Origin: Aedes albopictus
Taxonomy: Eukaryota > Arthropoda > Insecta > Diptera > Culicidae
NCBI RefSeq assembly: GCF_035046485.1
Contig: NC_085137.1
Coordinates: 250,827,233-250,891,232 of the forward strand
DNA: 64,000 nt
Direction of reading: 5' to 3'
Position 1 is the first letter of the stretch; every line of letters begins with the position of its first letter. Below, in pieces: positions 13,431 to 25,902 of the stretch. Made by a program: the position numbers and the translations under genes. The notes under the pieces were generated by a model, which was not told where the DNA came from, made no database searches, and saw only the letters and a program-made list of their open reading frames with translations.

Positions 13431-14590
13431 GATGGTAGCACCTACTTAGCTCGCAAGAATATCCGCAAACACACCTAGAGAAACCCAAACGGTGAAGTTT
13501 GCTATCAAATCGACTCAAATTCGAGAAGATTCGAGCTTGGTTATCCTCCCTGTTGGACTCTAAGAACCGGCGATTGATGCACTTCAACATCCAGAAGGTT
13601 TCAGCAGATAGTACGATAGCTCGGGAGTGGCAGGATGTGGCTTCGGAAGGACCCTACTTTAACGGGACGACTCACCATCCAACGGCCAACCAGTCATCGA
13701 AGCACCAAAACTGCATGCGGGAACTCGGAGGTCACGGCGATAGGTTCCAGGACTTTTCCGGGACGGAATTTGGCGATTAAGAACCACACACAATTCTTTA
13801 CTGCACTACACTTTATTGATCATGAAAGTACACTGCACTCTATTTGGGGATCGACTGTAGGGTTTATTTAAACTTCTCTCTTTGAGCTTCTGTAACAGAC
13901 TGATTGTATTTCTGACTTGCAAGTGGGTATTTAAATCCAATTAGAATGGACAGCTGACTCGAGCTCTATGTGTTTGTGACAACTCCTATACTAAACACAA
14001 TGGCGCCATACAGCGGTTAATTTTCGCACTAAACATTACCAAAAAATATTGATTAGTTACACATTGCATTTTAAAAATTATTACTGAGTTTGTTATAATG
14101 ATGATCAAATCACATATTCATTAATTGTAACTGACTTTGTTAGAACCTTGAAATAATACAAACTAGTTTTCGTACCGATTTCAACAAATATATCTATATA
14201 TAACAAACCTTGATATAGATATCAACCGTTGATATAATTATGTTATGTTTTTGTTATGCCTTTCTGATCGGGTCCAGGACTAAAAGTGTTTGCGTCTATG
14301 GATAAAAGTTGAAAATAGGTGCAGACATTTTTCTTCCATAAAAGCACTGCCGGTCAGTGGGAGATGGATTGTACATACATACATATGGTATTAGTTCCCT
14401 TATTAAGCATGTGGCTCCCATTTTCATCCTACGAAAAACAGAGGATTTAAGCGCTGTTTGTTTTGTTTCTTATTTTTGTATTTTTTGTTAGAAGTGAGCA
14501 CCCATGAAAAAATCGGTGCCGTAATCGCTTGTTTTCGAATAGGATGAATATGGGAGCGTGAGATTACTAATGGAACACAGACCCTACATA
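13431..14590. other. Unassigned sequence; possible LTR-element scrap
   Basis: Around 13991-14006 the string AATGGCGCCATACAGC resembles a primer-binding-site context, but I found no LTR pair. The short frames at 13499-13871 match nothing I know. The rest is AT-rich and featureless. Confidence 0.2.
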
Positions 14591-14602
14591 CATACAATGG
14601 AC

Positions 14603-14679
14603 TTCGTGACCGAGTGGTCAGCGATGCCATACAATCAAGTGGACATGTATGACACAATGAGGTTTCGGTTCCCACCCCA
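14603..14679 (+). repeat. Possible tRNA-Ser-like SINE head fragment
   Basis: The A-box-like word TGACCGAGTGGTCAGCG is followed 50 bases later by a B-box-like GGTTTCGGTTCCC. The spacing and words fit a tRNA-derived SINE head, but no tail or target duplication was found. Confidence 0.35.
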
Positions 14680-15770
14680 GCTGGAAATCAATTGGATTCA
14701 TAAATTTGATCAGCTTCCTTGTCCTCTATCTTATACGCCCGTCATTTTCAGCGTGACAAATCAATCGAAATCACGCCGCGGCTACTTCCGTGATTGCTGT
14801 TTCCAAAATGACAAACAGATCTCTTACTCGATTGGATCCATAAATCATCGTTTCCTTTCGTCGCTGTCATCGTTAAGCGATCATCATCATCGTCGTCAGT
14901 CAGTCATCAAAGACACGCCATTCATCCGTTGCGAACCATCATCGGCACGGCTTGCCAACCGTTTTTGTATTGCTCGTCCCAACACTTTATTTTCTCACAA
15001 TTCCAACTCGATTGATAAAGATTTCCGACCGCGCACACGGGACAATCGACAACTTGAACATTTATGGACAGAGTGAAGGAGGTATGTTCTAATATCCATC
15101 GTTTAGAAGTCTTTGTATCCCGGTTTTCTGTAATGGGTGGATGGAGGACGGCACCCACTGGAAAAAGCGGTGACACAGCGACAGAAGTGAGGAGCAGCAA
15201 TTCACCAAAAAGGAAGAGCATAATTGAGCACGAATAAACAATATGATTGCGGGAAGAATATCGTTCGTTTTAGGTTGCTTCTCTGCTGACAGGGCTGTTT
15301 TTTTTCTCGTTCGCCCGAGTGCCACCATCCATCCAGCATGCTCTCCGGTTAGACATCCATCGTTTGTTGTCGTCTCGTTGCTGTCGTCAACTCGAGAGGT
15401 TCAAGGCGGTCGATATCTCAATTTTTCAATCATTTTCTTTCGCCGGCAGCTGTGATTATTATGTTTTGTTTTGTCAGTTGGAACGGGTTCAGTCGGTCGT
15501 GGAATTGTCGATTATCGTGTGATTCAATTCGAGAAATGCGATTTTGAGCGTTCCGCTTAGAATGTGTCATCTTTAGTTGAAGCCCAGCAAACCAGAAATC
15601 GTATGAGAATGTTAATATCAAATTGTATTAGTTCTTCTATTTCTTCTTTGCGGTTCTACATTCCCTCTGGAACTTGGCTTGCCTGGTTTTACTTAGTGTT
15701 CTTTGAGCATTTCCACTATTATTAGTTGAAGGGTTTTCTTTGCTTGCCATTGCATGAATTAGTACAGTGT
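14680..15770. other. Unique-looking sequence; a short initial coding exon is conceivable
   Basis: At 15064 an ATG opens six codons (M-D-R-V-K-E) that run into GAG|GTATGT, a good splice-donor context (donor at 15082), preceded by leader-like sequence. This is the only hint of a host exon here. Without an acceptor or downstream exon it stays speculative. Confidence 0.2.
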
Positions 15771-15778
15771 ATCAGGTA

Positions 15779-17174
15779 TCAGTAGGTCGGCTCCAGAGGC
15801 GCGTTCTCCTCCATTTGGGAAATAAGGATGGGGATAAGGACAGGTAGGGAAATAGGAAAAGTACCCTGGGAGAGGATACTAACGCATAAGCGTACCACAA
15901 AGGGTTCAATCAGCGCCCTGAAAAGGGCACTGTAATAACGCAAAAAGCGAAAGAGAGCCTGTAGCTCTTTACCACAGCGGGTTAAGAACAACAGAATATC
16001 CTGCATATTCAGGTCTCTGAAGTCAGTTTCACTTAATAAGTGTTCACCGAATACTCGGAAATACAGTTGCGCAAAAACTGGACAGTTACATATCAAATGA
16101 TACGAAGTTCCATAATCGGATTCACAACTATCACATGCAAATGAATCAGCTTGCTGAATATTCGCCATGTGATAGCTGAGTCGGCAATGGCCAGTCAATG
16201 CTTTGACCAGAATGCTGCAATTCTGCTTTGACAGATTTGTAAGATACTTCGCCACCCTTGGAGATGGCTCAGTGCAATACAATTTGGTTTGATGACATGA
16301 CTCCAAACTATTCCAGTATTGTCTGTGTTGAGTGGCAGCCCAGGTGTGAATCTGAAGCTTTACCCAACACTTCGATATCGGAATAGCTGGCTCAGGGCCA
16401 ATGAAGTCATGCGATGCTCCAGTGCGAGCTAACTCACCAGCCAATTCATTTCCAGCGATGGCCAGGTACCCATACAAAGTAAACAGCGTTTGCTGAATTC
16501 AGCTCCTCGATTTGAGTCCGACAAGCGATAACTATCTTCGACCTGGAGTTGGCCGGAGCAGGTGCTTTAATAGCAGCCTGGCTATCTGAACAGAAGTATA
16601 TTACTTTGCCCATTACGTGCTGCTGAAGTGCTGATTGCACTCCACACATAAGAGCAAAGATTTTGGCCTGAAAAACGGTGCAGTGTCTACCAAGTGAGTA
16701 AGACTGATGCAGCCTTAGCTCACGAGAATAAACACCAGCACCTGCTCGACCTTCGAGAAGGGAGCCATCAGTGTAACATACGATGCTGGTTGAAATACTT
16801 CTTTCCAGATATCCAGATGTCCACAATTCCCGAGAAGGGAATTTCGTGGAAAATGTCCTATATGGAAAATTACAAGCAATTGTAAGATAACTTGGAGCAA
16901 GGACAATTTTATCCCAATTCACCAAAAGTGGAAACAACGAGGTGTGTGTTGATGTGCGGTTCACAGGAGTTTCCTCTAGTAGACCGAGTACCCGTAGACG
17001 GTAAGTACAAGAAAGTGCTTCTTGTTTAAGATTAATGTGTAGTGGAGCAACGTCAAAGAGAACTTCAAGCGTTGCCGTGGGAGTTAAAGAGAACGCTGCA
17101 GAGATCGCCATTAAACAGAAATGGCCTAATTTTGGATAATTCTCACTTCGCCCTTTTGCCTCCACACAAGACAT
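15779..17174 (-). pseudogene. Lian-like ORF2, RNase H and C-terminal Cys/His domain
   Basis: The piece at 17174-16446 holds an RNase H fold: CYTDGSLLEGRAGAGVY, the Glu region AKIFALMCGV, FCSDSQAAIKA and VWVPGH. The frame then shifts near 16450-16480 and continues as AGNELAGELAR, then a Cys/His cluster (CDSCESDYGTSYHLICNCPVF) and a stop at 15779. One frameshift and upstream stops disable it. Confidence 0.75.
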
Positions 17175-17361
17175 TCATAGGCCAATATTGTCCAAACAAC
17201 AGCTGTGTAAATGCATTTGTATGCTTGGGCTTAAGACCCCAAGTTTTTCCAAAGATTCTCCGGCATTGCCCAAAGGCAAGCATTCTTGATTCTGAACTCA
17301 ATATGAGGTGTCCAGGAAAGCTTGGAATCAAGAATGACTCCAACGTACTTTACCTGTTCAG

Positions 17362-18201
17362 TCACATCGATTTCAGAATCAAAGAGACCAAAGGTTGAAC
17401 GACATTACGGTTTCGCCTTTCCGTAAAAAGAACAATGGATGTTTTACTCGGATTAACCAAAAGGCCTATTGGCGACAACCAACCCTCAACTACCTGAAGA
17501 GCGTTTTGCATCAGGTCGAAAAGGGTGTTGATGCACATACCAACTAACAATGTTAGGTAGTCGTCGGCAAAACCATAAGTAGGAAAACCGCTATTATTTA
17601 GTTGCCTCAATAGCGTATCTGCTACGAGATTCCACAAAAGCGGTGATAAGACTCCCCCTTGGGGGCATCCACAAACACTCAATTTCCTAATCCCTGCTAG
17701 ACGCAATGTCGAGAAGAGATATCGGTTTTTAAGCATTTGGTGAATCCAATTGGAAATCATTGGAGATATGCCATGACTCCGTGCGGCTTCCAATATGGCA
17801 TCGAAAGGCTCGTTGTCAAAGGCACCCTCGATATCTAAGAAAACACCCAGACAAAACTGCTTTTAAGCGAATGCCTTCTCAATATCGTAAACAACCTTGT
17901 GTAAAAGAGTCACAGTGGACTTACCAGATTGGTAGGCATGTTGGTTTACATGAAGAGGCACGTTGGCCAGATGAACATCACGGATGTGATGATCCACAAC
18001 GCGTTCTAAGCATTTCAGAAGTAAAGAGGTCAAACTGATTGGTCTGAAACTCTTTGCTACTTCATACGACGCACGACCGACTTTTGGAATACACTTTACA
18101 GTAATATCCTGCCAGGATTTGGGAATATACCCTGTAGCAAAACTGCAAACAAGTAGTTTTTTCAAAACATGTTTGAAATAATCAGATCCTTTCTGAAGCA
18201 A
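17362..18201 (-). pseudogene. Lian-like ORF2, reverse transcriptase, two broken pieces
   Basis: Piece one (18201-17863) carries SFRPISLTSLLLKCLERVVD and HAYQSGKSTVTLLHKVV, ending at an internal stop just after EKAFA. Piece two (17793-17362) carries CPQGGVLSPLLWNLVAD and the catalytic box GFADDYLTLLVG. All core motifs are present, but stops separate them, so no enzyme is made. Confidence 0.8.
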
Positions 18202-18825
18202 AATAGGATAAATCCCATCTGCCCCAGGAGATTTGAAAGGAACAAAGCTATTAAGAGCCCATTAAATCGATTCTATAGTTACAATGCTCCGAGCCAAAGC
18301 TAAAGAATCATAACTACAAGGAAAGACATCAGGTTCATCCGAAGATGTAATATCCACATATCCAGGGAAGTGTGTGCTGAATAAGCATTCCAGAACTTCC
18401 TCATCAGAGGAAGTCAGATCGCGATTTGGCAAACGAAGTTCGTTCACCCGGAAATCCTTAGATTTCGCAAGGATTTTGTTTAACCGACTGACTTCACTCA
18501 AGCTGGAATCATTTGTACAAAGTTTTTTCCAGCCCGTTCAGCAGACCGGAGAGCTTTCCTGTGGGCCTTACAAGCCGACCTGAAAGCCTCCAAACCAGCC
18601 GAGCGTCGTCTGTTCCAACTCTTTCTACATTGTTTCCAGAGACGAACCAGCCAAGGGCTGAAAGTCTCTTAAATAAAGACAAATCAATCAAAATACATTG
18701 TTTCCTGAGTTTTGCCAGATGAGAGTTCCACCAAGGGTTCCTCCTGTGATCTTCGCAGATCGTATAGAACATGCATCTTCAAAAGCATCCATGATGAAGG
18801 TCGTTGTAGTATCAAGTGATATAGA

Positions 18826-19155
18826 TCACTTGTGAGTGTCAATAGATGGTGAGTATCCATGGAATTTGGCTGCAACCAAATCGGTAAAGAGATCCCAGTT
18901 TGTTGACCGGGGATTCCTGAAACGCAAAGTTTGCGAAGTAACATTCACTTGTTCACAATAGATGTAGCGATGGTCAAATAAAGATTCTTCATCTGAAACA
19001 TGCCAATTGGTCAGATCGTGACTAATTCTACTAAAGCAAAGCGATATGTCTAACACTTCCTCTCTAGCAGATACCATGAAGGTTGGGCGGTTGCCTATGT
19101 TAAGTAATACAAGATCTGTACTACTTAAGTACTCCATCAAACTAGAGCCTCTCAA
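18826..19155 (-). pseudogene. Lian-like ORF2, later endonuclease part
   Basis: The segment includes LVLLNIGNRPTF, DISLCFSRI and the terminal WHVSDEESLFDHRYI, matching the last conserved block of LINE endonucleases (S-D-H-R). It is separated from the first part by stops and an inserted MITE. Confidence 0.7.
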
Positions 19156-19253
19156 GTTAATGTCTTAGCTGCCCCAGGTGATATGGTGAGCATTAGCATC
19201 ACTGCATCACTGCCAACAATCAACGGAAGGCCTTTTGAAATACAGTATGCGAT

Positions 19254-19482
19254 TAGGGTATCGCGCTACTTGGGCGGTGGTTTTCTTCGTCTGTTATTTT
19301 CGTCTGTTTTCCACTGTAACTCGGTCAATTTTGAACCGATTGACTTGAAATTTTGTACACGGGTAGATACTATACCTATCTCACCGCATTCCAAGAATTG
19401 TGTCAATTGGTTCAAGATTGACTGAGTTATAGTGGAAAACAGACGAATATAGAAGCCACCGCCCAAGTAGCGCGATTCCCTA
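19254..19482. mobile_element. 229-bp foldback MITE inside the Lian-like element
   Basis: The ends TAGGGTATCGCGCTACTTGG and CCAAGTAGCGCGATTCCCTA are inverted with one mismatch, and GTCTGTTTTCCACT mirrors AGTGGAAAACAGAC inside. It interrupts the endonuclease region. Its centre shares GATTGACTGAGTTATAG with the MITEs at 9064 and 11010. Confidence 0.75.
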
Positions 19483-19604
19483 CTTGTTTGAAGCATCCGT
19501 AGGAGATGGTTCATCATGCGGTACATAAACCGAACAATAGATGTATTCCCTATTGAGGTTTTCAACGGATACATCAATTGTGACAAAACATACTTCTCTG
19601 GTGT

Positions 19605-19859
19605 TTAATTCAGAGACGAGTGTTGCAACGATTGTTGACAAGCACACAGGCGCGTGTCTTGCGAGTTTGCCATTTCCTTTTTACTGAAAGTAGCAAACTC
19701 TGGGTTCACAGGGTTTCCTGGATATAAATTCCCCTTACAAGAGTAAGGTTCTTGGACTAAGGCCACTTGGGCTGTACCATTTTGCATAAGTCTACAAAGA
19801 TTCATCGTTTCTGTTCTTTTATGCTGAAGATTGATGTGAGCTATCCTAACCGTAGCCAT
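19605..19859 (-). pseudogene. Lian-like ORF2, endonuclease start
   Basis: It begins with ATG at 19859 and reads an LQHKRTETMNLC/VALVQEPY segment, the usual opening of an AP-like endonuclease. It stops early at 19605. The same segment with extra damage lies at 26455-26645 on the plus strand. Confidence 0.7.
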
Positions 19860-20427
19860 TACCCAAACTAGGCAAGATTAACTCTAAACAGTCACAGCAC
19901 AACAAAGAACAGCAGCAATAAAACCAGATCGGTATCGATTGGAAAACGCCAAAGGCGAGGATACACAGAATACACTGTGTAAATCGCATAGTACGAAACC
20001 GTACAGGTGAAAATGTTAACTAATTAAAACCATCTTCATATGCCCACCCTTATTTAGCCTCAAGTTTGAAATTAAGAAGGGCAGCCGATTGTCTTGGAGA
20101 AACACAAGGTCCACTGCGCTATTGTTCCGATTGACGCAGTAAGGACAAAATACTGTGGAGGTCGCCCTGGTACTGCACAGGCTCCGTTATTGATTAGGTT
20201 TTTATGAAACCCCCCTAACAATTCATTCCTAGGCACGGTAAGCATATAGCCGTATCACACCATGAATTAGGGGTCACCTGTTGGTTAGCTCTTACCACCG
20301 GAACAGGCGGTCCGTAGTGTTATTCTTATCCGATTGAGACAACCGCTACTACACAGCTATCTAGGCTGATCGAGAAAAGAAGTTAGTATTGATGATCAAC
20401 TTCATACGAGCTCTAACAGCCGACAAA

Positions 20428-21040
20428 ACTAGTAAAAAAAAACTAACCGTGCCTACATGTGTACAAAATTTCATGAGAATCGGTTCAAAATTGACAGAGT
20501 TATAGCAACAACCAGACCCGCGCAAAAGTAGAATCCGGTGTAATGAGCTGGTGCAATTGGAATATTTTCAAACATAATTATAAAAGAATGTTGTATTGCA
20601 TGCCAAAAAATACGTATGGAATTTATAACTCAAAGTGATTTTCTCGAAAGATACGTATATGACTTCCAAGTGTATGCGAATAGAACATAATTGGCGAATC
20701 TTATATATTATTCGAAATGGTAAATATACAAGCTACGGATACAAGAAATAACTTAAAGTTTTAGTAAATAGACGCTAAAACATAGAACATTACGTCTACA
20801 GTAATGTATGCTGCAGCGTAACCAAACGCCAATCACCGTGTCAACAGAAATGTTGTGGGATGATGAAAATCTACTATATCGTGTAACGAATGCTTGATGT
20901 GGTCAAGTATCATTGAAGTGAATGTTCCAAGGAATTTATCATATGTCGAGACCAGAATGTGTAAAGATAAATCATCCCACATAATGAGACACTCCAGTCC
21001 CGACATCAAATCGGCACTACTTTTTAATCAATGAAATCTC
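20428..21040. other. AT-rich sequence with a half MITE
   Basis: 20440-20510 matches one arm of the ATTGACTGAGTTATAG MITE family (AATCGGTTCAAAATTGACAG, then AGTTATAGCAAC). The remainder shows no gene or repeat I can name. Confidence 0.4.
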
Positions 21041-23960
21041 CGCCATTATGTGCACACTAACTGCTGTGTAAACACTTGGCAATTAACAATCAGGTCCACT
21101 TGGCCCAAAGCAAACAACAATCATGAAGTCACCAACAAACCACGACCGGACGCACCTCTCAATCATTACTCAACCCTAATTAAGTCACTCCCCGTCGTCG
21201 TCGTAGCCAGGCCCAAAACCCAAATAATCTCAGCACGCGATAATCTTCAAAAACCATCATCGCAGCGCGCACCGCCGATCACCATGAATGAAATCGATTG
21301 CAAATAGGCGCGACCACCGAGTAACATCTTGATCTCCAGCAGCAGCACCGACATATTTCTTCAAGCGGCAATATCGTCGGTAAATATTTGCCGATATCGT
21401 TTGCTTCCTAATGTCTCTCGGGTCAGACCTCGTCGGGTCGCCGTCGTCGTCATGGGAAGCAAGCGGACACACGCAGCTCGGGGCCATCGTCCATGTTTGG
21501 GTAAACAATCACTAGAGGGAATTACATCCAAAATCCAGACTCTCGAGACTCACCTTGCCTTACGGTGTGAAGTGTGATTTGTTCCAGGTTTCGGTTTCGG
21601 TTTCGATTCTTCTTCTTCTTCGCCTGCAGGGTGGTGCCCGAAAATCAATCAATAACTCATCGAGCGGCCTCTTATCACGCAATCACGACGAAACCCACGG
21701 CCTATCGGTATCAGAAATCTTCACGTAGCACTCAATCACTTCACAATGGAGCACAAGAATACACACGGAGCACAACGGCAATTCGGTAGCAGCGCTCTTC
21801 TCCAATTTCCAGAAGTAGATAATCTTATCACTGAAACATTCCTTCACAGCTCATCGAGCAATTTTCTTTTTTTCCACTTTGTCGTGGTCAGCTTGATTGA
21901 TTTGAGCGCCCACCGAGGGATAGGACACTTGAGTAATCCCCGTAAGCTTCAATAGTTATCACTGAACCGGCTAAACCTCAAGATTCCGTTCCGAGCGAGT
22001 GACGGCCGCTTTTGGCCCGGGTCTCGTAATCGCGTTTCGTGTGGTCACTGATTCTGTGGTCAACCGCAGCTTCTCGTAATCTAATAATGATTAAGCACTC
22101 GCCACCGCATGCACACTTGGGACTGCTGATTATGCCAAAACGGAAGCTTTGCACTTGGAATCAATTTATAGCACCAACTAGCACAGCAGGGTCACCACAG
22201 CAGCACGCTCGAACGCACACACGCTCTGGGAGGTTCCGAAAGGGCAAAATATTTCTTGTGTGCACTAGCGTCGAATGATTTATTCATGTGCGTAACTTCT
22301 GGTCACATAGAACGGCGCGCACTACGCTCTTCGCTCACTAGGCTATGACTCGGGTTGCACTTTGCGGTCAACGCAGATATAATTAATACGATGGCACTAT
22401 AATTGATATTACACGAGGCCACTCGTCCTGACCGGGAGCATCAACAACAATTTTCAAGCACATTAACACACTTGAGGTCGTCCACGGCCAAAGTGGCTCT
22501 CATAGGGAATTTCAACTATATGGGTGTGTAATGTATATTGACATAAATTAGACTCGAGCCTCGTTGTCTGGAGGTGATGGCTGCACTGACCTCTTCCTGT
22601 CGCACACCTTCCGGCCAGCCAGTCAGTCAGTCCCGGTCAACCCAACAACTATCAGATTTCACGACCCCGTTGATGGCTTTCGCATCTAATTGAATCCGAT
22701 GGACGTGTCACTCAAAACTATACACTCCTTCCAGGGCGATAAATTAACTCACGCAATTTCCCATAAACTTCACCGCCAGATGTTTGAGCAATTTCTCGCG
22801 TAAAGTCGTCCACAGAACACTTCCGAGCACGATATCGATTAAAGCAACCCCCTGGATCCCTGGACTGCAAACGGGACTGGGAGGACCGTGGAGCACAAAT
22901 ATTTTCCTCCTTGCGTTGTCCTGTCGTGAGCAGCGCCCATAAACCGTTACACTTTTATCATTTTCTCGGTTCTTTAATTTATGCAAATTAAAAAATAATA
23001 ACAACGATACACCCGACAAAAAGTAAACCGCCCTCCCTAGCTGAGCAAAATGGGGAGGGGAAGCACACGACACTGCCGTATCGACCGCGCCTGCTAGTAT
23101 TCTTCCACAGCACCCTCTTCGACGGCCGGCCCCTGCATGTAGACTACGGAACCCCCCAAAGGCTCACGATAGCTCCTGTTGCTGTGCTTCCTTGTCTTCC
23201 TTGGCTCGGCTGCCAGCGCAATGTGATTTACGAACACGGACAATCCTTTGTACAGGTTCCAAACACACACCCCGTTGTCGCCGTGGCAGGACACCGAATT
23301 TGCAATAAATTACTAAAAACCCTCCGTGCACAACGTATACATATGTGTATCTTTCTCCCAATTTTGTTCACAGGTATAACCGCGAAGGACCACCGCGCGC
23401 GAAATGTCCACCGTGACTCCGTGACTCGAGCTTGCTTTCCAGCAGTTCTGAACCTCACGAACCGAACGTCGAAGAATGACTGAAGGGACTCCGGTCCGGC
23501 TGGAACGCGGAACGACCGGCCTCGGGCACGCTTCACACGATCTCCTCGCAGCAAACCCGACCGACCGACACGAAGGGTATCGCATATCCCCAAAGCATAA
23601 ACAGAGCACGCGCGTGAAATGCACACTTTCTCGCGCTCTCGCGCAGCATCGAACGCTCTCGCCGCCCAACATATATGTTACAACAACGCAACGGGTGCGG
23701 GAGATTATGCTGCTGATGCAACTATGTTGCCTGCATTTGACATTGATAATACAAAATCCGTTGTTCTCGCGAGAGAGACCAGGGCCCTCTCCTCTCCGGT
23801 TTCGCAACAAAGTTGATGTAAAGAGTAAAGGAAAACATTAATAATTTACTATGGCACTCTGCGCGCTGTTCATTGATGGTCGGTCGGTTGATGCGACGAC
23901 AAAGACGACGACGACGACGGGACGGGATGACTCAATGTTTCACCCCCTTTGCCGACCCAG
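21041..23960 (-). promoter_or_regulatory. Unique GC-richer region, possible 5' untranslated exon and promoter on the minus strand
   Basis: Compared with its surroundings this block is GC-richer and free of recognisable repeats, with CGACGA runs at 23895-23930 and palindromic CTCGCG words near 23630-23650. On the minus strand, leader-like sequence (about 23480-22750) runs into AATTGC|GTGAGT at about 22748, a good splice donor. Many short frames overlap, and none resembles a protein I know. I read it as a candidate promoter plus first exon of a gene whose body is elsewhere. That is inference. Confidence 0.3.
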
Positions 23961-24119
23961 GCACGCTCAAAATAAGCTATTGGGCAATACTTAAAAACGT
24001 ATGGTAAAAATTTAAAATTTTAAAGTTGGGCCCAACGTAAGTCTACGGTATGTGCTGCTTTAAATGCCGATCCCGTAATAAATTCTGCAGTTTTAACAAC
24101 GTCAACGATATTGGCAATT

Positions 24120-24620
24120 AAGGGTTTCGGGGAATTTCAAAGACTTTCAGGAGATTTCAGGGGCATTCACGGACATCCATGAGAGCTTCAAAGGGGTTTC
24201 AGAAGTGGAAGCCCTTAGATCTCAGCGAGCTTCAGAGTTTGAAAGAAGACTACAGGGACCTCAAAAGGGGTTGCTGATGAATTTCAAGTTGTTTTAGTGA
24301 AATTAAGAAGGTGTCGGAAAGTTTCATTGGGTTTCTGACAGTTTCAAGGAGCTGCAACAAAGTTTCAGGAGTGATACCGAGGGTTTAATGGAGTTTTCTG
24401 GTGGGTGTCAAGGCGTTTCAAGAAATTTGAGAAAGTTTCACGGACGCACGTCAGTAAAATTTGAGGGAAGCCTACGGGGGTCTCTGGAGGTTTTCTGAAG
24501 AGTTTCAAAGCGTTTTAAGATGTTTCAAAGGATTTCAGGGGGTTTCAGTGACCTAGAATTTAAAGAAATTCTACCAGAGGTTCAGGGGGATTTTTAAAGA
24601 GGTTTTATTATGTTTCAAGA
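24120..24620. repeat. Degenerate minisatellite, GTTTCAGGG type
   Basis: Words like GGGGTTTCAGG, GAGTTTCA and GATTTCAGG recur irregularly every 10-25 bases. A related block lies at 54200-54660. No gene. Confidence 0.65.
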
Positions 24621-24686
24621 TGTTTCTTAAAGTATATGGCCACAAAACCACACGGCCACAAATCGAAGATCATAGTCGATCAGGCA

Positions 24687-24961
24687 AGGGCCCATATAGC
24701 CGAGGCGGTAAACGCACGGGTATTCAGCATGACCATGCTGAGGGTTCGATTCCCGGTCGGTCCAGGATCTTTTCGTAAAGGAAATTTCCTTGACTTCCTT
24801 GGGCATAGAGTATCTTCGTGCCTGCCACACGATATACACATGCAAAATGGTCATTGGCAGAGGAAGCTCTCAGTTAATAACTGTGGAAGTGCTCATAGAA
24901 CACTAAGCTGAGAAGCACGCTTTGTCCCAGTGAGGACGTTACGCCAAGAAGAGAGAGAGAG
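24687..24961 (+). mobile_element. Feilai-type tRNA-derived SINE
   Basis: The A box GCCGAGGCGGTAAACGC and B box GGGTTCGATTCCCGG form a tRNA-like head. The body ends CCAAGAAGAGAGAGAGAGAG, as in Feilai SINEs of Aedes aegypti as I remember them. A 13-bp direct repeat (AGTCGATCAGGCA, 24674-24686 and 24962-24974) flanks it exactly. It is complete and little changed, so insertion was probably fairly recent. Confidence 0.9.
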
Positions 24962-24974
24962 AGTCGATCAGGCA

Positions 24975-25440
24975 GATTTAAGGTCATTTTCAGCGGTGGT
25001 CCATTTTTTGTTCCATATTTATAACAGTTTTAAAAATTTGGATCGTCATATTCCGCTCGCCTTCAGCGGTATTGTCGTCGCGGTTGAAACCCGAAGATTC
25101 CCCACACCCGACAATCGAATTTTCTCAAAATCCATACGTGAAACCTAACGTCGGACGTAGTGCGCTGGTCAGCGGACCTGGTTTTCTATCCAGTGCACTG
25201 TGCCCGACGTACGTCCGACACACGGTTTAGGAGAAAAATCGATTATCGCGTGTCAAAAATTCCGATTTTCAACTGCACGAACAATATTTGTTTCAAATTC
25301 CAAATCCCGCATGATACGACAACGCGTCTCAGTTTTGAAGGTAGAAATAGGTAGTTATCTCTCATGATAACATGAATTTTGTTTTCAGTGGTTTTACCAA
25401 GGCACCATGTTCCCAATAATTTTTTTGTTTCAGTTCCGTT
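24975..25440. other. Unassigned sequence with scattered inverted words
   Basis: ACGTCGGACGTAGTGC (25150) and CCGACGTACGTCCG (25203) face each other around a short centre, hinting at an old foldback element. Its borders cannot be placed. Confidence 0.3.
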
Positions 25441-25902
25441 TGTGATTTTCCTAGAATTTTTATCTCGGGTTATTCCAAAAATTTCAAATGGAATTAGCCT
25501 AGTAGTTCCACTTGAATTTCCTCCAGGAGTTTTGCTTGGAGTTGTTCCTTGAATTCCAGCTGGAACTCCTCGGCTGGAGCTCTTCTTGGAGTTTTACTTC
25601 GAGTTTCTTCAGGATATCCTGGAGTTCCACCTGGATTTTCAGCTGGAGCTCCACTAGGAGTTCCAGCTGGAGTTCCTCTAGCAGTTCCACCTGGAGTTCC
25701 TCCAGGATTTCCGTTTAGAGTTCCTCCTGGAGCTCCACCTGAAGTTCTACCCGGAGTTTCTACAAGATTTTCACCTAGAGTTCCACCAGGTTATCCAGCT
25801 GGACTTCCACCTGGAGTTCCACCTGGAGTTCCAACTGGAATTCCTCCAGGAGTTCCAGCTGGAGTTCCTAGAGGAGTTCCACCTAGAGTTCTTCCAGAAG
25901 TT
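25441..25902. repeat. 12-bp minisatellite, GGAGTTCCACCT variant
   Basis: Near-regular 12-bp units give a four-residue periodic frame (PPGV-like) on the plus strand. The same variant resumes at 51097, directly after the end of the split Lian-like element. Confidence 0.85.

Larger units (their letters stand above)
15771..20427 (-). mobile_element. Lian/LOA-like non-LTR retrotransposon, near full length but decayed
   Basis: Read on the minus strand: a 5' region (20427-19860), a start MATVRIAHINLQHKR at 19859, endonuclease pieces (19859-19605, 19155-18826), reverse transcriptase (18201-17362), RNase H (about 17174-16440) and a zinc-finger-like C-terminal part (16440-15779). The 3' tail includes TGATACCTGATAC. 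An RNase H domain after reverse transcriptase and a Cys/His tail are typical of LOA/I-group LINEs; Lian is the known Aedes member. The 5' and 3' ends match the split copy at 25903-51096. Confidence 0.8.

Noticed and set aside
13985..14006. Primer-binding site of an LTR retrotransposon (TGGCGCC word)
   Set aside because: No matching LTR pair or gag/pol sequence lies on either side.
23228..23841. Overlapping Arg/Ser/Cys-rich frames on both strands
   Set aside because: These are chance frames in GC-rich DNA that overlap each other on both strands, with no start context or motif.
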